The notes below the pieces were generated by a model. It worked only from the letters and a program-made list of their open reading frames with translations. It had not been told where the DNA came from and searched no databases. From positions 1-43,548 of the forward strand of contig JACOTA010000015.1 of assembly GCA_016178585.1 (NCBI GenBank): a stretch of 43,548 bases of DNA, read 5' to 3'. How positions within the stretch are numbered: position 1 is the stretch's first letter; the number at the start of each line of letters is the position of its first letter. The stretch is from Nitrospirota bacterium (GTDB lineage Bacteria; Nitrospirota; Nitrospiria; JACQBW01). Below, piece after piece: positions 7,344 through 15,711 of the stretch. Made by a program: the position numbers and the translations under genes.

Positions 7344-8438
7344 TTAGCGTACCGCGATCCCTTGCGCAAACAGGGCGAATTGTCCATAGACAACCCCCAA
7401 ATTGCTCAAGCTCCCATCACGTTCGATACGGAACATATCCACGTTTCCGCTCCCAGGATCCAGGGCATAGAGAAAACGTCCGTCTGAGGTAATACCGAGG
7501 TCGAGCGGTTTATTGCCTCTCCTATCCGTAGCGTTCAAGAGCGACACTTGCCCGTTTTGGGGCATGAGGTTGTAGCTGGAGATCGTCCCACTGCCGGGAT
7601 TCGTAGTGAAGATATCACCCCGTTCGTTGCCCGCGATCCAGCAGGCCGCTTTCTGCCCATTGACCACCGATCCGCTGATCACCTGCAGAGTATCATTTGG
7701 AAGAATATTGTAAGTCGAAACAGCATCGGGACCTACTTCAACCACCACGAGGCGACCCCGCTCGTCAAAAATAAAACCGAAGGGGACTTTACCGTTTGAT
7801 GCCGAGGTGACCGGAGTCGCTGCGGGCAATCCGTCGTCGCTTACCGAGTAGACGATAATCTGACTTTCAGCTCTATCCGTCACCACCAACTTATTTCCCT
7901 CCGGGTCGAAACCGATCTGGGAAAACGCCCCGGTCGACACCAGCGATCGGGTGGAGTTCGACAGGGGAGTTAAATGGCCTCTCTGGCTCAAATTGAAACC
8001 TGTGATATTAGGAGATGGCCCGGCGTTTAGAACATAGACCAGGTTCTGGTCGACCGTCACGCTGACGGGAAATGTTCCTCCTGAAGCAACCTTATCCGCC
8101 AGTTCTAATCCATCCGGCAGGACCCGGAAGAGAGAGAGTTCATTGCTCCCTCCATTGACGGCAAGGAGCCATCTGTGATCGTGGCTCAGGACAAGGGAAT
8201 TCTGGGAAGCAAGCGGATCAAAACCGCCCCCTGAACCCTTTCCGCCTGTCAATACCGAACCAATGTTCGTTAGAATCCCTTCCTCGTCCCGGCTGAAAAC
8301 AACCACGCTGTTCCCGTTTGAAACGTTGGTCATACTGTAGACGGCCCCGACCGGGTTCGTGTTTTTTGCAAAAACGGTCATTGTGGAGATCATCAGCATC
8401 CCCACGCTTAATACGGTTGCTATAAACTTATGTTTCAT
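7344..8438 (-). CDS. Secreted beta-propeller protein, lactonase (6-phosphogluconolactonase-like) family
   Basis: 364 residues with a Sec signal peptide (FIATVLSVGMLMISTMTVFA). Seven-bladed propeller repeats follow: AVYSMTNVSNGNSVVVFSRDEEG, LVLSHDHRWLLAVNGGSNELSLFRV, PVSVTVDQNLVYVLNAGPSPNITGFNL, IGFDPEGNKLVVTDRAESQIIVYSV and LGITSDGRFLYALDPGSGNVDMFRI. This is the PF10282 lactonase pattern. The exported location argues against the cytosolic pentose pathway; such proteins may bind or hydrolyse lactones at the envelope. An AAGGAG site precedes the ATG. It follows the first Met-rich gene by 102 bp and may share its regulated promoter. Confidence 0.8.
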   Translation of the reverse strand: MKHKFIATVLSVGMLMISTMTVFAKNTNPVGAVYSMTNVSNGNSVVVFSRDEEGILTNIGSVLTGGKGSGGGFDPLASQNSLVLSHDHRWLLAVNGGSNELSLFRVLPDGLELADKVASGGTFPVSVTVDQNLVYVLNAGPSPNITGFNLSQRGHLTPLSNSTRSLVSTGAFSQIGFDPEGNKLVVTDRAESQIIVYSVSDDGLPAATPVTSASNGKVPFGFIFDERGRLVVVEVGPDAVSTYNILPNDTLQVISGSVVNGQKAACWIAGNERGDIFTTNPGSGTISSYNLMPQNGQVSLLNATDRRGNKPLDLGITSDGRFLYALDPGSGNVDMFRIERDGSLSNLGVVYGQFALFAQGIAVR

Positions 8439-8540
8439 TTTAATACTCCTTATATTGATTGATTAAAAGTGGTTCGCAGCAAATCTAAAAAAAGCGCTTC
8501 GCAATTTTATTAGATCAGTGAAAGTAATTTTTACGGAAAC

Positions 8541-8876
8541 CTATTTATCCATTTTCATTTCATCTTTCTTCATTTCACCTCCTTTCATGTCGTTTTCCAT
8601 CATCTTGTCGTCCCCTTTCATCATTCCATCTTTCTTCATCTCTTTTTTCTTCATCATCATCCCCTTTTTTTTCATTTCATTGCCTTGAGCAATCATTTCA
8701 ATCCCCTTCTTGATCATCTCATCAGCGCTCATCTTTTCGCTTTGCATCATTTCCCCTTTCTGGCCCTCCATCTTCATGCCTTCCGAATCCATTGCAAATG
8801 CCGGCAAAGTGGTCAATAACATCCCCATCAACGCTGCCGCTAATATTAACGGTCTTCTTTTTACTGCTGTTTCCAT
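8541..8876 (-). CDS. Exported methionine/lysine-rich small protein, copy 1
   Basis: 111 residues: a signal peptide ending LPAFA, then 83 mature residues containing 21 Met (about 25%) mixed with Lys, Glu, Asp and Gly. The mature chain has no Cys, His or aromatic residue. Blocks such as KKKGMMMKKKEMKK and a SADEMI motif are shared with the paralogue at 11450-11788. Such a chain can serve as an oxidisable Met reservoir repaired by Msr enzymes, or bind soft metals such as Cu(I)/Ag(I) by thioethers. The nearby msrB and dipZ genes favour the first reading (inference). It has its own promoter with three 11-bp repeats (8982-9014). Confidence 0.85.
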   Translation of the reverse strand: METAVKRRPLILAAALMGMLLTTLPAFAMDSEGMKMEGQKGEMMQSEKMSADEMIKKGIEMIAQGNEMKKKGMMMKKKEMKKDGMMKGDDKMMENDMKGGEMKKDEMKMDK

Positions 8877-8959
8877 CTGTTTCTCCTTTTATTAAATGAT
8901 TGGGTTGAATTTTTTAAGTTATTTTTCATGGATACGAAATCAATAACTTTGATGGAGTG

Positions 8960-9014
8960 ACTTTACCAACAGAGTGTGAAAAAAAAAATAAAGGGAGTAT
9001 GAAGAATTAATGAA
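8960..9014 (-). promoter_or_regulatory. Direct-repeat response-regulator promoter of Met-rich gene 1
   Basis: Reading the minus strand, TTCATTAATTC (9014-9004), TTCATACTCCC (9003-8993) and TTTATTTTTTT (8992-8982) form three adjacent 11-bp repeats. After 16 bp comes TAAAGT (8965-8960) as a -10 box. There is no -35 consensus. The same architecture occurs at four other places in the window. The leader to the ATG is about 75 bases. Confidence 0.75.
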
Positions 9015-9053
9015 GAAGGGTTCGAAGGTGAAGAAGAAATCTTTTTTTTGTAT

Positions 9054-9551
9054 CTACTGGCCAGGAACAAACTTTAATGCCGCTGAGTTAATACAATACC
9101 GTAAGCCAGTGGGAGGCGGTCCATCCTTGAATAAATGCCCCTGATGACCGCCGCACCGTCTGCAATGGACCTCGGTCCGGGGATAAAGTAATTTCCAGTC
9201 GGTCCGGGTCCGTACCGCCGACTCGCTTACCGGCTGCCAAAAGCTTGGCCAGCCGGTATGGCTGTCATACTTGGCCTCAGAGGAAAATAGGGGTAAATCA
9301 CATCCCGCGCAGAGGTAGATGCCATGAGCTTTATTGTTGAAATAGGCATTCTTAAAGGGGGGGTCTGTTGACTCCTTTCGTAGAACGTTGTACTGATCCG
9401 GGGTCAAAAGTGACCGCCACTCATCGTCTGTCCTGGTCATTTCAAAGGATTCGTCAGACTCACCCGATCGAACCAGTCGGGGCTTGACGGAAACGGCAAG
9501 AATTCCGACTCCCGCAACCAGGGTAGATTTAAGGAATGTTCTTCGATCCAT
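9054..9551 (-). CDS. msrB: Exported peptide-methionine (R)-S-oxide reductase MsrB
   Basis: 165 residues. The N-terminus DRRTFLKSTLVAGVGILAV is a twin-arginine signal, so the enzyme is exported folded. The MsrB domain shows Zn ligands C81-A-G-C84 and C130-R-R-C133, the substrate motif GWPSF (100-104), GGHQGH (134-139) and catalytic Cys153 in RYCINS. It reduces the R-epimer of methionine sulfoxide. The resolving cysteine usually sits near residue 100 and is not obvious, so thioredoxin-type reduction by DipZ may act directly. It follows dipZ by 75 bp and lies between two genes for Met-rich proteins, its likely substrates. Confidence 0.93.
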   Translation of the reverse strand: MDRRTFLKSTLVAGVGILAVSVKPRLVRSGESDESFEMTRTDDEWRSLLTPDQYNVLRKESTDPPFKNAYFNNKAHGIYLCAGCDLPLFSSEAKYDSHTGWPSFWQPVSESAVRTRTDWKLLYPRTEVHCRRCGGHQGHLFKDGPPPTGLRYCINSAALKFVPGQ

Positions 9552-9626
9552 TGGCCCTCCTGCTATTTAACTTTAAAAAAGATGGTTTCACCTGCATAGT
9601 CTTAAACTCGAGTAAATTAAATTTAT

Positions 9627-11393
9627 CTACCCAAATGTAAACGCGAAGAGCTTTACATTTGCTTTTTCAAAGAATAGTTCGAAGAGATGATCTCTTCCGT
9701 CGCTTTCTGAAAGCGCAACAAGATTGTACATTCTTGATTCGGAAATCCTGACTGTGCCGTCTGGTCCCACATCTTTCCCGCGAAACTCCGCAGGAATTGG
9801 TTTTCCATCCAGAAGAACTTTTGCGGTCAATTCTTTCTCTCCCGCGACCATGACCAGGTTGAGCTTTGGCGCGTTAAACCGGAATTGAACCGCGCCGTGC
9901 GGAGATTGGAGAACCGCGGCCTCTTTAGTGATTTTCCACAGACCTTTCAGCGCCCAGCGGTTCAGAGATAGTGTCGAGGGCGCCGTATAAGGCAAGGCGG
10001 AATCCGCCATCATTTTTTGAGGAGATGAAAAATGTTCCGTCCGTCCATACCCAAGGTAGGTTTCGTCCGAATGGATTTTTGTAAAATCAACCGAACTTTT
10101 TGGAGCCTCCAGCCTCATAGGTTTATGAAGAAGTTTTGCCTCGACTAATAGAGCCTGGATGGCTTGCTCAGTCTCATCAATATTACCTTCCCCAAAATGT
10201 TCTTCACGGATATTCCCCTGAACGTCGATTAAATAGTGCGCCGGCCAATATTGATTGTTATAGGCATTCCAGGTCCCATAATTATTGTCTATGGCAACCG
10301 GGTAATGGATGCCATGCCGGATGATCGCCTGTTTCACATTGGCTTCTTCTTTTTCAAAACTAAATTCCGGAGTATGCACCCCGACGACGACCAATCCCTG
10401 ATCTTTATACTTTTCGTACCATTTCGTGACGTAAGGAAGGGTTCGAATGCAATTGATACAGGAATAGGTCCAAAAATCCACCAGGACCACTTTTCCTCTC
10501 AAATCCATAGAGGTCAGACCAGGAGAATTAATCCATGTCGTAATCCCGGAAAATTCCGGCATCTTGCCCAAAACAGGCAACGGTATTTTTCCAGTCGAGG
10601 CCAGAACGACACCAGGTGAAAAGTTAGCTATGGGTGTAAAACCCGCGAGACGCGTCGAGGAATCATTTTTCCCCAGCAATTCTTTTTCAATCTTGTTGGT
10701 GATGAAAAATTGTCCGGGAAGGTGAGAAAGAAGCTGAGTATCAAGATTAAAGAAGAGACCAATGACCGTCGCGAGCGTCGTAAATCCAAAAAACCTGTGG
10801 AAAAATGGCCCCCACGAGCGAAACCTTTGAATTTGGCGAAAAATTCTCTGTCCCCCATAACCGATCAGGAGCATTGGGACAGCCGCTCCCAGAGCATATC
10901 CTCCCATCAAGAGGAGGGTATGTGTAAACGATCTCTGAACGGTTGCCAATGTAAGGACAATACCCAGGATCGGTCCTGCGCAGGGCGCCCAGATCAAACC
11001 CAACGATGCCCCGATCAGAAGGGAGGAGAGTCGGCCCTCTTCCGCAACGAACCGGTTAGTCCCTACAATCCTTTGCGCCATGGAACTGATTCGGCCTCCA
11101 ATTCCTTCCCAGAGCTTCGGCCATATCAATGTGAGGCCAAAGAAAAAGAGAATGACCAATGCCACTTTGCGGAGGAGGGAGTTGCTTAATCCCAGAATGC
11201 TTCCAAAGAGAGCAAAGGCCGTTCCGAATAAGGCAAAACTACTCGAAAGACCCAACACGATCCAGAAAGGACGGTGACGAAGGGGCGTCGAGACTGACGC
11301 GCTCAGAAGGGGTGGTAGAATGGGAAGAACGCAGGGACTTAACACCGTCATCAATCCAGCGAAAACCGATAATAACTCCAGAGTCCAATTCAT
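9627..11393 (-). CDS. dipZ: DipZ-type CcdA-thioredoxin fusion (electron carrier to the periplasm)
   Basis: 588 residues. Residues 1-220 are a CcdA/DsbD-beta-like membrane domain with its two redox cysteines in SPCVLP (C21) and WAPCAGP (C138). Residues 280-425 are a TlpA/thioredoxin-like domain with C312-I-N-C315 in WTYSCINCIRTLPY. Residues 430-588 form the beta-rich C-terminal domain seen in DipZ proteins. This family moves electrons from cytoplasmic thioredoxin across the membrane to extracytoplasmic thiol proteins. Directly upstream of the Tat-exported msrB and downstream of a Met-rich gene (56 bp), it is the natural reductant source for MsrB here. Confidence 0.92.
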   Translation of the reverse strand: MNWTLELLSVFAGLMTVLSPCVLPILPPLLSASVSTPLRHRPFWIVLGLSSSFALFGTAFALFGSILGLSNSLLRKVALVILFFFGLTLIWPKLWEGIGGRISSMAQRIVGTNRFVAEEGRLSSLLIGASLGLIWAPCAGPILGIVLTLATVQRSFTHTLLLMGGYALGAAVPMLLIGYGGQRIFRQIQRFRSWGPFFHRFFGFTTLATVIGLFFNLDTQLLSHLPGQFFITNKIEKELLGKNDSSTRLAGFTPIANFSPGVVLASTGKIPLPVLGKMPEFSGITTWINSPGLTSMDLRGKVVLVDFWTYSCINCIRTLPYVTKWYEKYKDQGLVVVGVHTPEFSFEKEEANVKQAIIRHGIHYPVAIDNNYGTWNAYNNQYWPAHYLIDVQGNIREEHFGEGNIDETEQAIQALLVEAKLLHKPMRLEAPKSSVDFTKIHSDETYLGYGRTEHFSSPQKMMADSALPYTAPSTLSLNRWALKGLWKITKEAAVLQSPHGAVQFRFNAPKLNLVMVAGEKELTAKVLLDGKPIPAEFRGKDVGPDGTVRISESRMYNLVALSESDGRDHLFELFFEKANVKLFAFTFG

Positions 11394-11449
11394 GATTTTC
11401 TCCTTTTCAACTCACCACTAAACATCATCGAGGATACTCGATCCACCGA

Positions 11450-11788
11450 TTATTTCCCCATCTCCTTCATCTTCATATCCTCCATTTTATCGCCTTTCAT
11501 TTCGTTTCCCTTCATCATCCCCTCTTCTTTCATCATTCCACCCTTTTTCATCTCTTTTTTCTTCATCATCATTCCCTTTTCTTTCATTTCTTTTCCCCGG
11601 GTCATCATCTCATCCCCCTTCATGATCATCTCATCGGCGCTCATTTGTCCGCTCTGCATCATTTTTTCTTTCCCGCTATCCATCTTCATGCTATCCGGAT
11701 CCATCGCATAAACCGGCAGACTGAGGAAGAGCATTCCGAGAAAAGCTATTGTCCAGAAGGAATGATTTAATTTTAAGATTTTTTTCAT
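11450..11788 (-). CDS. Exported methionine/lysine-rich small protein, copy 2
   Basis: 112 residues: a signal peptide ending LPVYA, then 84 mature residues with 24 Met (about 29%) and no Cys, His or aromatic residue. MMQSxxMSADEMI and EKGMMMKKKEMKK align directly with copy 1, so the two are paralogues. It is the first gene of an apparent operon with dipZ and msrB (gaps of 56 and 75 bp), transcribed from the repeat-bearing promoter at 11867-11920. A role as repairable oxidant sink or soft-metal binder is inferred from composition and neighbours. Confidence 0.87.
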   Translation of the reverse strand: MKKILKLNHSFWTIAFLGMLFLSLPVYAMDPDSMKMDSGKEKMMQSGQMSADEMIMKGDEMMTRGKEMKEKGMMMKKKEMKKGGMMKEEGMMKGNEMKGDKMEDMKMKEMGK

Positions 11789-11866
11789 GGGTTTCTCCTT
11801 TTTTGTTTGGGTTAGACTTCCTTTTTCCCTGTACTGGAAAAAGGCGCTTTTTATTTTACAGAAGTA

Positions 11867-11920
11867 ATCTTATCAGAAAATCTTGAAGGAAGAATAAAGG
11901 AAATATGAAGAGTTTATGAA
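11867..11920 (-). promoter_or_regulatory. Direct-repeat response-regulator promoter of Met-rich gene 2/dipZ/msrB
   Basis: On the minus strand TTCATAAACTC (11920-11910), TTCATATTTCC (11909-11899) and TTTATTCTTCC (11898-11888) lie head to tail. After exactly 15 bp comes TAAGAT (11872-11867), a good -10 box. No -35 consensus exists, so the site looks like an activator-dependent promoter with the regulator over the -35 position. Confidence 0.8.
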
Positions 11921-11931
11921 GAACCATTCAA

Positions 11932-13324
11932 TTAAAAAAACTGTTGCAAACCAAAAGTAAATCCAACCTGCTTGATCGGCTCTTGAGTCCAGGCGATATC
12001 CCCTCTTAGAATACCACGATAAACTCTCGGAAGAATAATCCGGAAACCGGTTCCAAACGTAATAAAGGGCTTGTCGAACCCGGCGACTGAAAAGCTTTTT
12101 CCATCCCATGTCTTCGCTAAATCGGCAAATAGATTTCCCTGGAGGATCCAGTTCGGGGTTTCCAAAAGTGTTGGACGGACCTCAAGATTAAACAGCCAGA
12201 AATGATCGCCGCGGAATTGTTTATCCAAAAATCCGCGGAGAGTATCCAATCCTCCCAGATAAAATTTATGCTGAAACTCATTGCCGGTCTTTGAACCGAC
12301 CTGAAACTGGGTGGCGACATTAAGTTTTTCCTCCGGACGGAATCCAGCATTCCAGCGCAATTCTCCTCTGACAAAATCAAAGTCTGATCCCAAAAAACGC
12401 TTGGCAACCTCTCCTTGTAAAGTGACCTCAGACCCCTCCACATAAAATTCATCTTTATTGACCTTTCCTAAAATGATCTGAGGTAAAAAGGAAACGGTAA
12501 GACCGGAGTTTAACGCCTCATTGCCGGCAAAAAGAGCGTTTCTAGTGTAGTGTCCGCTAAATAACTGGACAACTATTTATGATTATACCCCTCCCTTGAT
12601 GGGAGGGGTAGGGGAGGGTGAAAGGTGATCTGTTCCCCTCTCCCAGCCTCTCCCACAAGGGGAGAGGAGTCGTGTAATACTTACGGTATAGACTGAGACC
12701 AATCCCCGCGCGTACATTATCAGTTAGTTCTCTTAAAAACCGGGTATTCCATCTCACTTCTTCATTATCGAAATCCCCTTCTTCCACGCCTTCAGATGTA
12801 AACAGAGGCAAATTGATGGTATGAACATAAACCTCAGTTCCGAAATTATTTCTTCGGGAATAAAAATAGGGATGGCGGAACCAGGCAACACCACCACTTC
12901 TGCCGCTCATATTTTCATACTGCGCTCCAATCTCCAGAAGCCTGTCCAGGAAATTCACCTCATAGGCCCCTACGGTTAAAAGGGATGTTCCTCCGCCCTG
13001 TTTGTACTTAAAAATGGGAATTAAAGAAATCTTGTTTCTGAGATGAAAGTGAATGACCTGTTTCCCATTTTCTTCCTCCACTTCATGATGAAGATCATAA
13101 AAGAGCCCCGTATTTTTAATTCTTTGAATATCCCTTTTCCATGTCTCTGGATCAAATTCATTTTCTGCTGTTGTATCAAGAAGCTGGCGAACAACATTAG
13201 AGTGAGTCCTGGCTCCTTCAATTTCGACCTTTTCTACCGGAAAAGCTGAAACATCGATTGGAAAATATAAGACCCCTATTGAAAAAATGCAAAATAATAA
13301 TCTTTGATTATAATTGGTTATCAT
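11932..13324 (-). pseudogene. Omp85/BamA-like outer-membrane barrel gene, interrupted by a repeat insertion
   Basis: The N-terminal piece (13324-12557) has a signal peptide, a POTRA-like segment (VEKVEIEGARTHSNVVRQLL, then RDIQRIKNTGLFYDLHHEVE) and the first barrel strands. The C-terminal piece ends with GFTFGLQQFF, a barrel terminus of Omp85/D15 type. Between them the frame enters a GC-rich repeat (TTPLPLWERLGEG...) and stops. Removing the 127 bases between the GTGTA copies at 12545-12549 and 12672-12676 restores one continuous frame through YRKYYTRNALFAGN. The gene is therefore recently broken. Omp85-family proteins insert or translocate proteins at the outer membrane. Confidence 0.85.
12545..12676. 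mobile_element. Short non-coding palindromic element with 5-bp target duplication
   Basis: GTGTA at 12545-12549 and 12672-12676 flank 122 bases that hold two strong dyads: TACCCCTCCC/GGGAGGGGTA (12586-12610) and CCTCTCCC/GGGAGAGG (12647-12667). No coding capacity. It resembles the GC-rich repeats that give LPLWERLG-type peptides in many genomes. The flanking duplication and the clean repair of the host gene on removal show it inserted as a unit. Confidence 0.75.
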
Positions 13325-13350
13325 CTGAAAAGATTCATTGGTAAAATGGA

Positions 13351-13375
13351 GAAGGCCTGTTTAGAACAGGCCTTC
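13351..13375 (-). terminator. Hairpin terminator below the two-repeat secreted protein gene
   Basis: GAAGGCCTGTT (13351-13361) and AACAGGCCTTC (13365-13375) form a perfect 11-bp stem with a three-base loop. On the minus strand it is followed by TCCATTTT. The stem shares AAGGCCTGTT with the terminator of the spondin gene at 16508-16540. Confidence 0.65.
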
Positions 13376-13445
13376 TGATTAAATGTCATTTCTGACCAAG
13401 AATCGATGGTGTCATCGATTGACTTATCGGCCTGATTCTGATCTT

Positions 13446-14444
13446 TTATTTATCACCGTTGCCCGCGACCCGCACAATAGGGCAGTTGATGATTAACCCC
13501 GGCTCCGGAAGAAGTCTCATTTGCCCTATTCCAGCCAGGCGAAAAATCTCCTGCTCCGATTTAATAAGAGGATAAGCCTGGAATGACTGATTGGTAAATG
13601 TCACCGGCGCGATATCCCACATCGGGCTATAGTCTTTGTCGATATTTGATGGGCCTACCGGATTCGGCGCCGAATCTTCTACGTTTTTTTGCGCAGGGTT
13701 GGCACTGCCCACAAAAGGGTGAAGATCTGCTTCTGCTCCGCTTCCTCTCAGATTAACAAGCTTGGACACAAAGTTCGAACCATCCTGAACCGCCGCAGCC
13801 CTGTCAGAAGCATCTGTGCTAATATAGAAATTGACATGGCCATTTGCAAAACCTTTAATCAGCGGAAGCGTAATGGTCCCCTCTCCCTCAGCGGCCTCTT
13901 CAAGGTTAACTTCAAGCGCGCCAGGAAATGTTCCTGTGGAAGTAACCATGACGGGGCAGTTTACCACTATCGTGGTCGCCTGGACAATCACTTTACCGGC
14001 AGATTGAGCGTCCTGAATATCTGCTTCCGATTTCAATGTCACCGGCGTAAAACCTTTTTGCCAGGTTACCAAATGGATCAGCCAGAGAGGACTGTAGTCA
14101 GGATCGGTATTGTTTGGACCGACAGGATTCGGTACGGAATCCAGGATATTCGGCTGACTGAAGTTTGTGACATGGTACAAATCGGCTGTTCCCAATGCCC
14201 CGATTGCATTCACCAGTCTGGGAACATAGGTGGTCCCATCAGCGGCAGCCACAGCCGCATCGGAAGCTTCGGTATTGATGTAATAAATCATCTCCCCGTT
14301 AAAGAAACCTGGAACAAGGGGCATCGTTATCTTGGGAGCCGCAGACGCGCTGACAGGATAAGCCATTGAGACCAGAGCGATGATTCCCCCTAAAAATACG
14401 GCCGTTGAAAATACCCGAGCCAATCTAACTATGAAACGTTTCAT
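13446..14444 (-). CDS. Secreted protein with two tandem ~130-residue repeats
   Basis: 332 residues with a long signal peptide (to about residue 35, SASAA). Two homologous units follow (about 37-165 and 190-325). Each begins ITxPLxxGFxNG, contains TxASDxAAA, then PNPVGPxNxDxDYSPxW, then a hydrophobic V-T strand, and ends in a single cysteine as NCPxxxV. These are the only cysteines of the mature protein, one per unit. The layout recalls DUF7482-type secreted proteins, a family of unknown function (tentative). The gene has the direct-repeat promoter (14571-14624) and its own terminator. Confidence 0.75.
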   Translation of the reverse strand: MKRFIVRLARVFSTAVFLGGIIALVSMAYPVSASAAPKITMPLVPGFFNGEMIYYINTEASDAAVAAADGTTYVPRLVNAIGALGTADLYHVTNFSQPNILDSVPNPVGPNNTDPDYSPLWLIHLVTWQKGFTPVTLKSEADIQDAQSAGKVIVQATTIVVNCPVMVTSTGTFPGALEVNLEEAAEGEGTITLPLIKGFANGHVNFYISTDASDRAAAVQDGSNFVSKLVNLRGSGAEADLHPFVGSANPAQKNVEDSAPNPVGPSNIDKDYSPMWDIAPVTFTNQSFQAYPLIKSEQEIFRLAGIGQMRLLPEPGLIINCPIVRVAGNGDK

Positions 14445-14570
14445 ACTATCTCTCCTATATTTTATAAGGTTTAGGTGCTTTAAAAGACAACCGCATCCGC
14501 TGGACTAACCGCGATCCAGATTAAATTTATTTCTTGTTTAAAAAAGACGCTTTTGCTTTTTTCTGAAATG

Positions 14571-14624
14571 ATTCTACCGAAACATTTTGAAGGAAGAATA
14601 AAGGGAATATGAAGAGCTTATGAA
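14571..14624 (-). promoter_or_regulatory. Direct-repeat response-regulator promoter of the two-repeat secreted protein
   Basis: On the minus strand TTCATAAGCTC (14624-14614), TTCATATTCCC (14613-14603) and TTTATTCTTCC (14602-14592) are followed after 15 bp by TAGAAT (14576-14571). The box starts eight bases past the end of the histidine kinase gene, so the kinase operon and this gene are separately transcribed. Confidence 0.8.
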
Positions 14625-14631
14625 GAGTGCT

Positions 14632-15711
14632 TTACAGGGGAAGGGTAAACCAGACCTGAGTCTGACCGGATCTGCTCCTGGTTCCTACCTCTCCGCCATG
14701 AGCCTCAATAATCTGTTTTACAATGGCCAGTCCAATGCCTGCTCCGCCCCATTCACGCGACCGGGATTTTTCTCCCCGGTAAAACCGTTCAAAAATATGA
14801 GGCAGATCCTCCTCCGGAATTCCGGTTCCGCTGTTGGTGAAAAGAACCTTTAGCCGATTCCCTTCTCTCAGTAAATCAATAGCGGCCTTCCCTTCTTCAG
14901 GCGTATATTGCAGAACGTTCTGGATCAGGTTTTGAACAACCTGTATGATCTGATCGGTATCGGCGATAACGGGAATCGGCGCTCCATTCATTTTTAACCG
15001 AATCCTCTTTTGATCAAAACGGGTCTGCTCTTTTTGAACCAACCGCAGAATCAAGGGATAAAGATCAATCTGCTCTTTTTTCAGGACTCCTGTTTCGGAG
15101 TCAATCTGAGAAAGATGATGAAGCGCTTCAACCAGACGAACCAGCCGTAGGAGCTCTTCATGGAGGGAATCGATCGTCTCCCGTGACGGCTCCATTAAAC
15201 GGTCTTGAATCGCTTCCAGTTGGCCCCGCATATTATTGAGCGGGGTGCGAAGCTCATGGGCCACGTTGGCGACCAGTTCTTTTCTCATCCCCTCGATTTT
15301 TTCCAGGCTTTCCACCATTCGATTAAAAGCGAGTCCCAGGTCGCCAACCTCATCATGGGTGGTCACCTTGACCCGCTCGGAGTAATCCCCCTGCGCCAGC
15401 TTCCCCGTTACCCGGTTCATCTGAGTCAGAGAGCGCATGACCTGCTTGGTCATAAAGAAGCTGAGAAGCGTAACCACTCCGAGACCGAGAAACATCGAAA
15501 GGAGAAGAAACTGATGGGTGGTATGAAGAAACATGGCATGGAGGACCTTGGGGTCAATATTATATTGTTTCATCAGATCCATAAAGTAGCCCGCGGCCAG
15601 ATGATCAATCACCTGCCAGGCAAGAATAATGACAGTTCCGACCCCTAGAAGGTTAATCGCAACCAGTTTCCAGATCAGGCTGATTCTCGGGATTTGCATC
15701 TTATTCCTCAT
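14632..15711 (-). CDS. Sensor histidine kinase (HAMP, HisKA, HATPase)
   Basis: 359 residues. Two membrane segments (about 13-33 and 67-87) enclose a short loop of about 33 residues rich in Met and His (M44, M47, M60, H37, H58, H63, H66). A HAMP region follows (about 88-145), then HisKA with the phospho-acceptor H152 in VAHELRTPLNN, and an HATPase with the N box (NLIQNVLQYT), G boxes (GTGIPEEDL, GAGIGLAI) and F box. The ATG at 15711 overlaps the regulator stop. A 10-bp tandem duplication (15701-15720) also gives a second SD/ATG at 15699. The signal is unknown; the loop composition would suit a metal or oxidant sensor (inference). Confidence 0.9.
   Translation of the reverse strand: MRNKMQIPRISLIWKLVAINLLGVGTVIILAWQVIDHLAAGYFMDLMKQYNIDPKVLHAMFLHTTHQFLLLSMFLGLGVVTLLSFFMTKQVMRSLTQMNRVTGKLAQGDYSERVKVTTHDEVGDLGLAFNRMVESLEKIEGMRKELVANVAHELRTPLNNMRGQLEAIQDRLMEPSRETIDSLHEELLRLVRLVEALHHLSQIDSETGVLKKEQIDLYPLILRLVQKEQTRFDQKRIRLKMNGAPIPVIADTDQIIQVVQNLIQNVLQYTPEEGKAAIDLLREGNRLKVLFTNSGTGIPEEDLPHIFERFYRGEKSRSREWGGAGIGLAIVKQIIEAHGGEVGTRSRSGQTQVWFTLPL

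Noticed and set aside
8541-8876. Met-rich proteins as low-complexity non-coding artefacts
   Set aside because: Both have signal peptides, good ribosome binding sites, paralogous motifs and own promoters, so they are genes.
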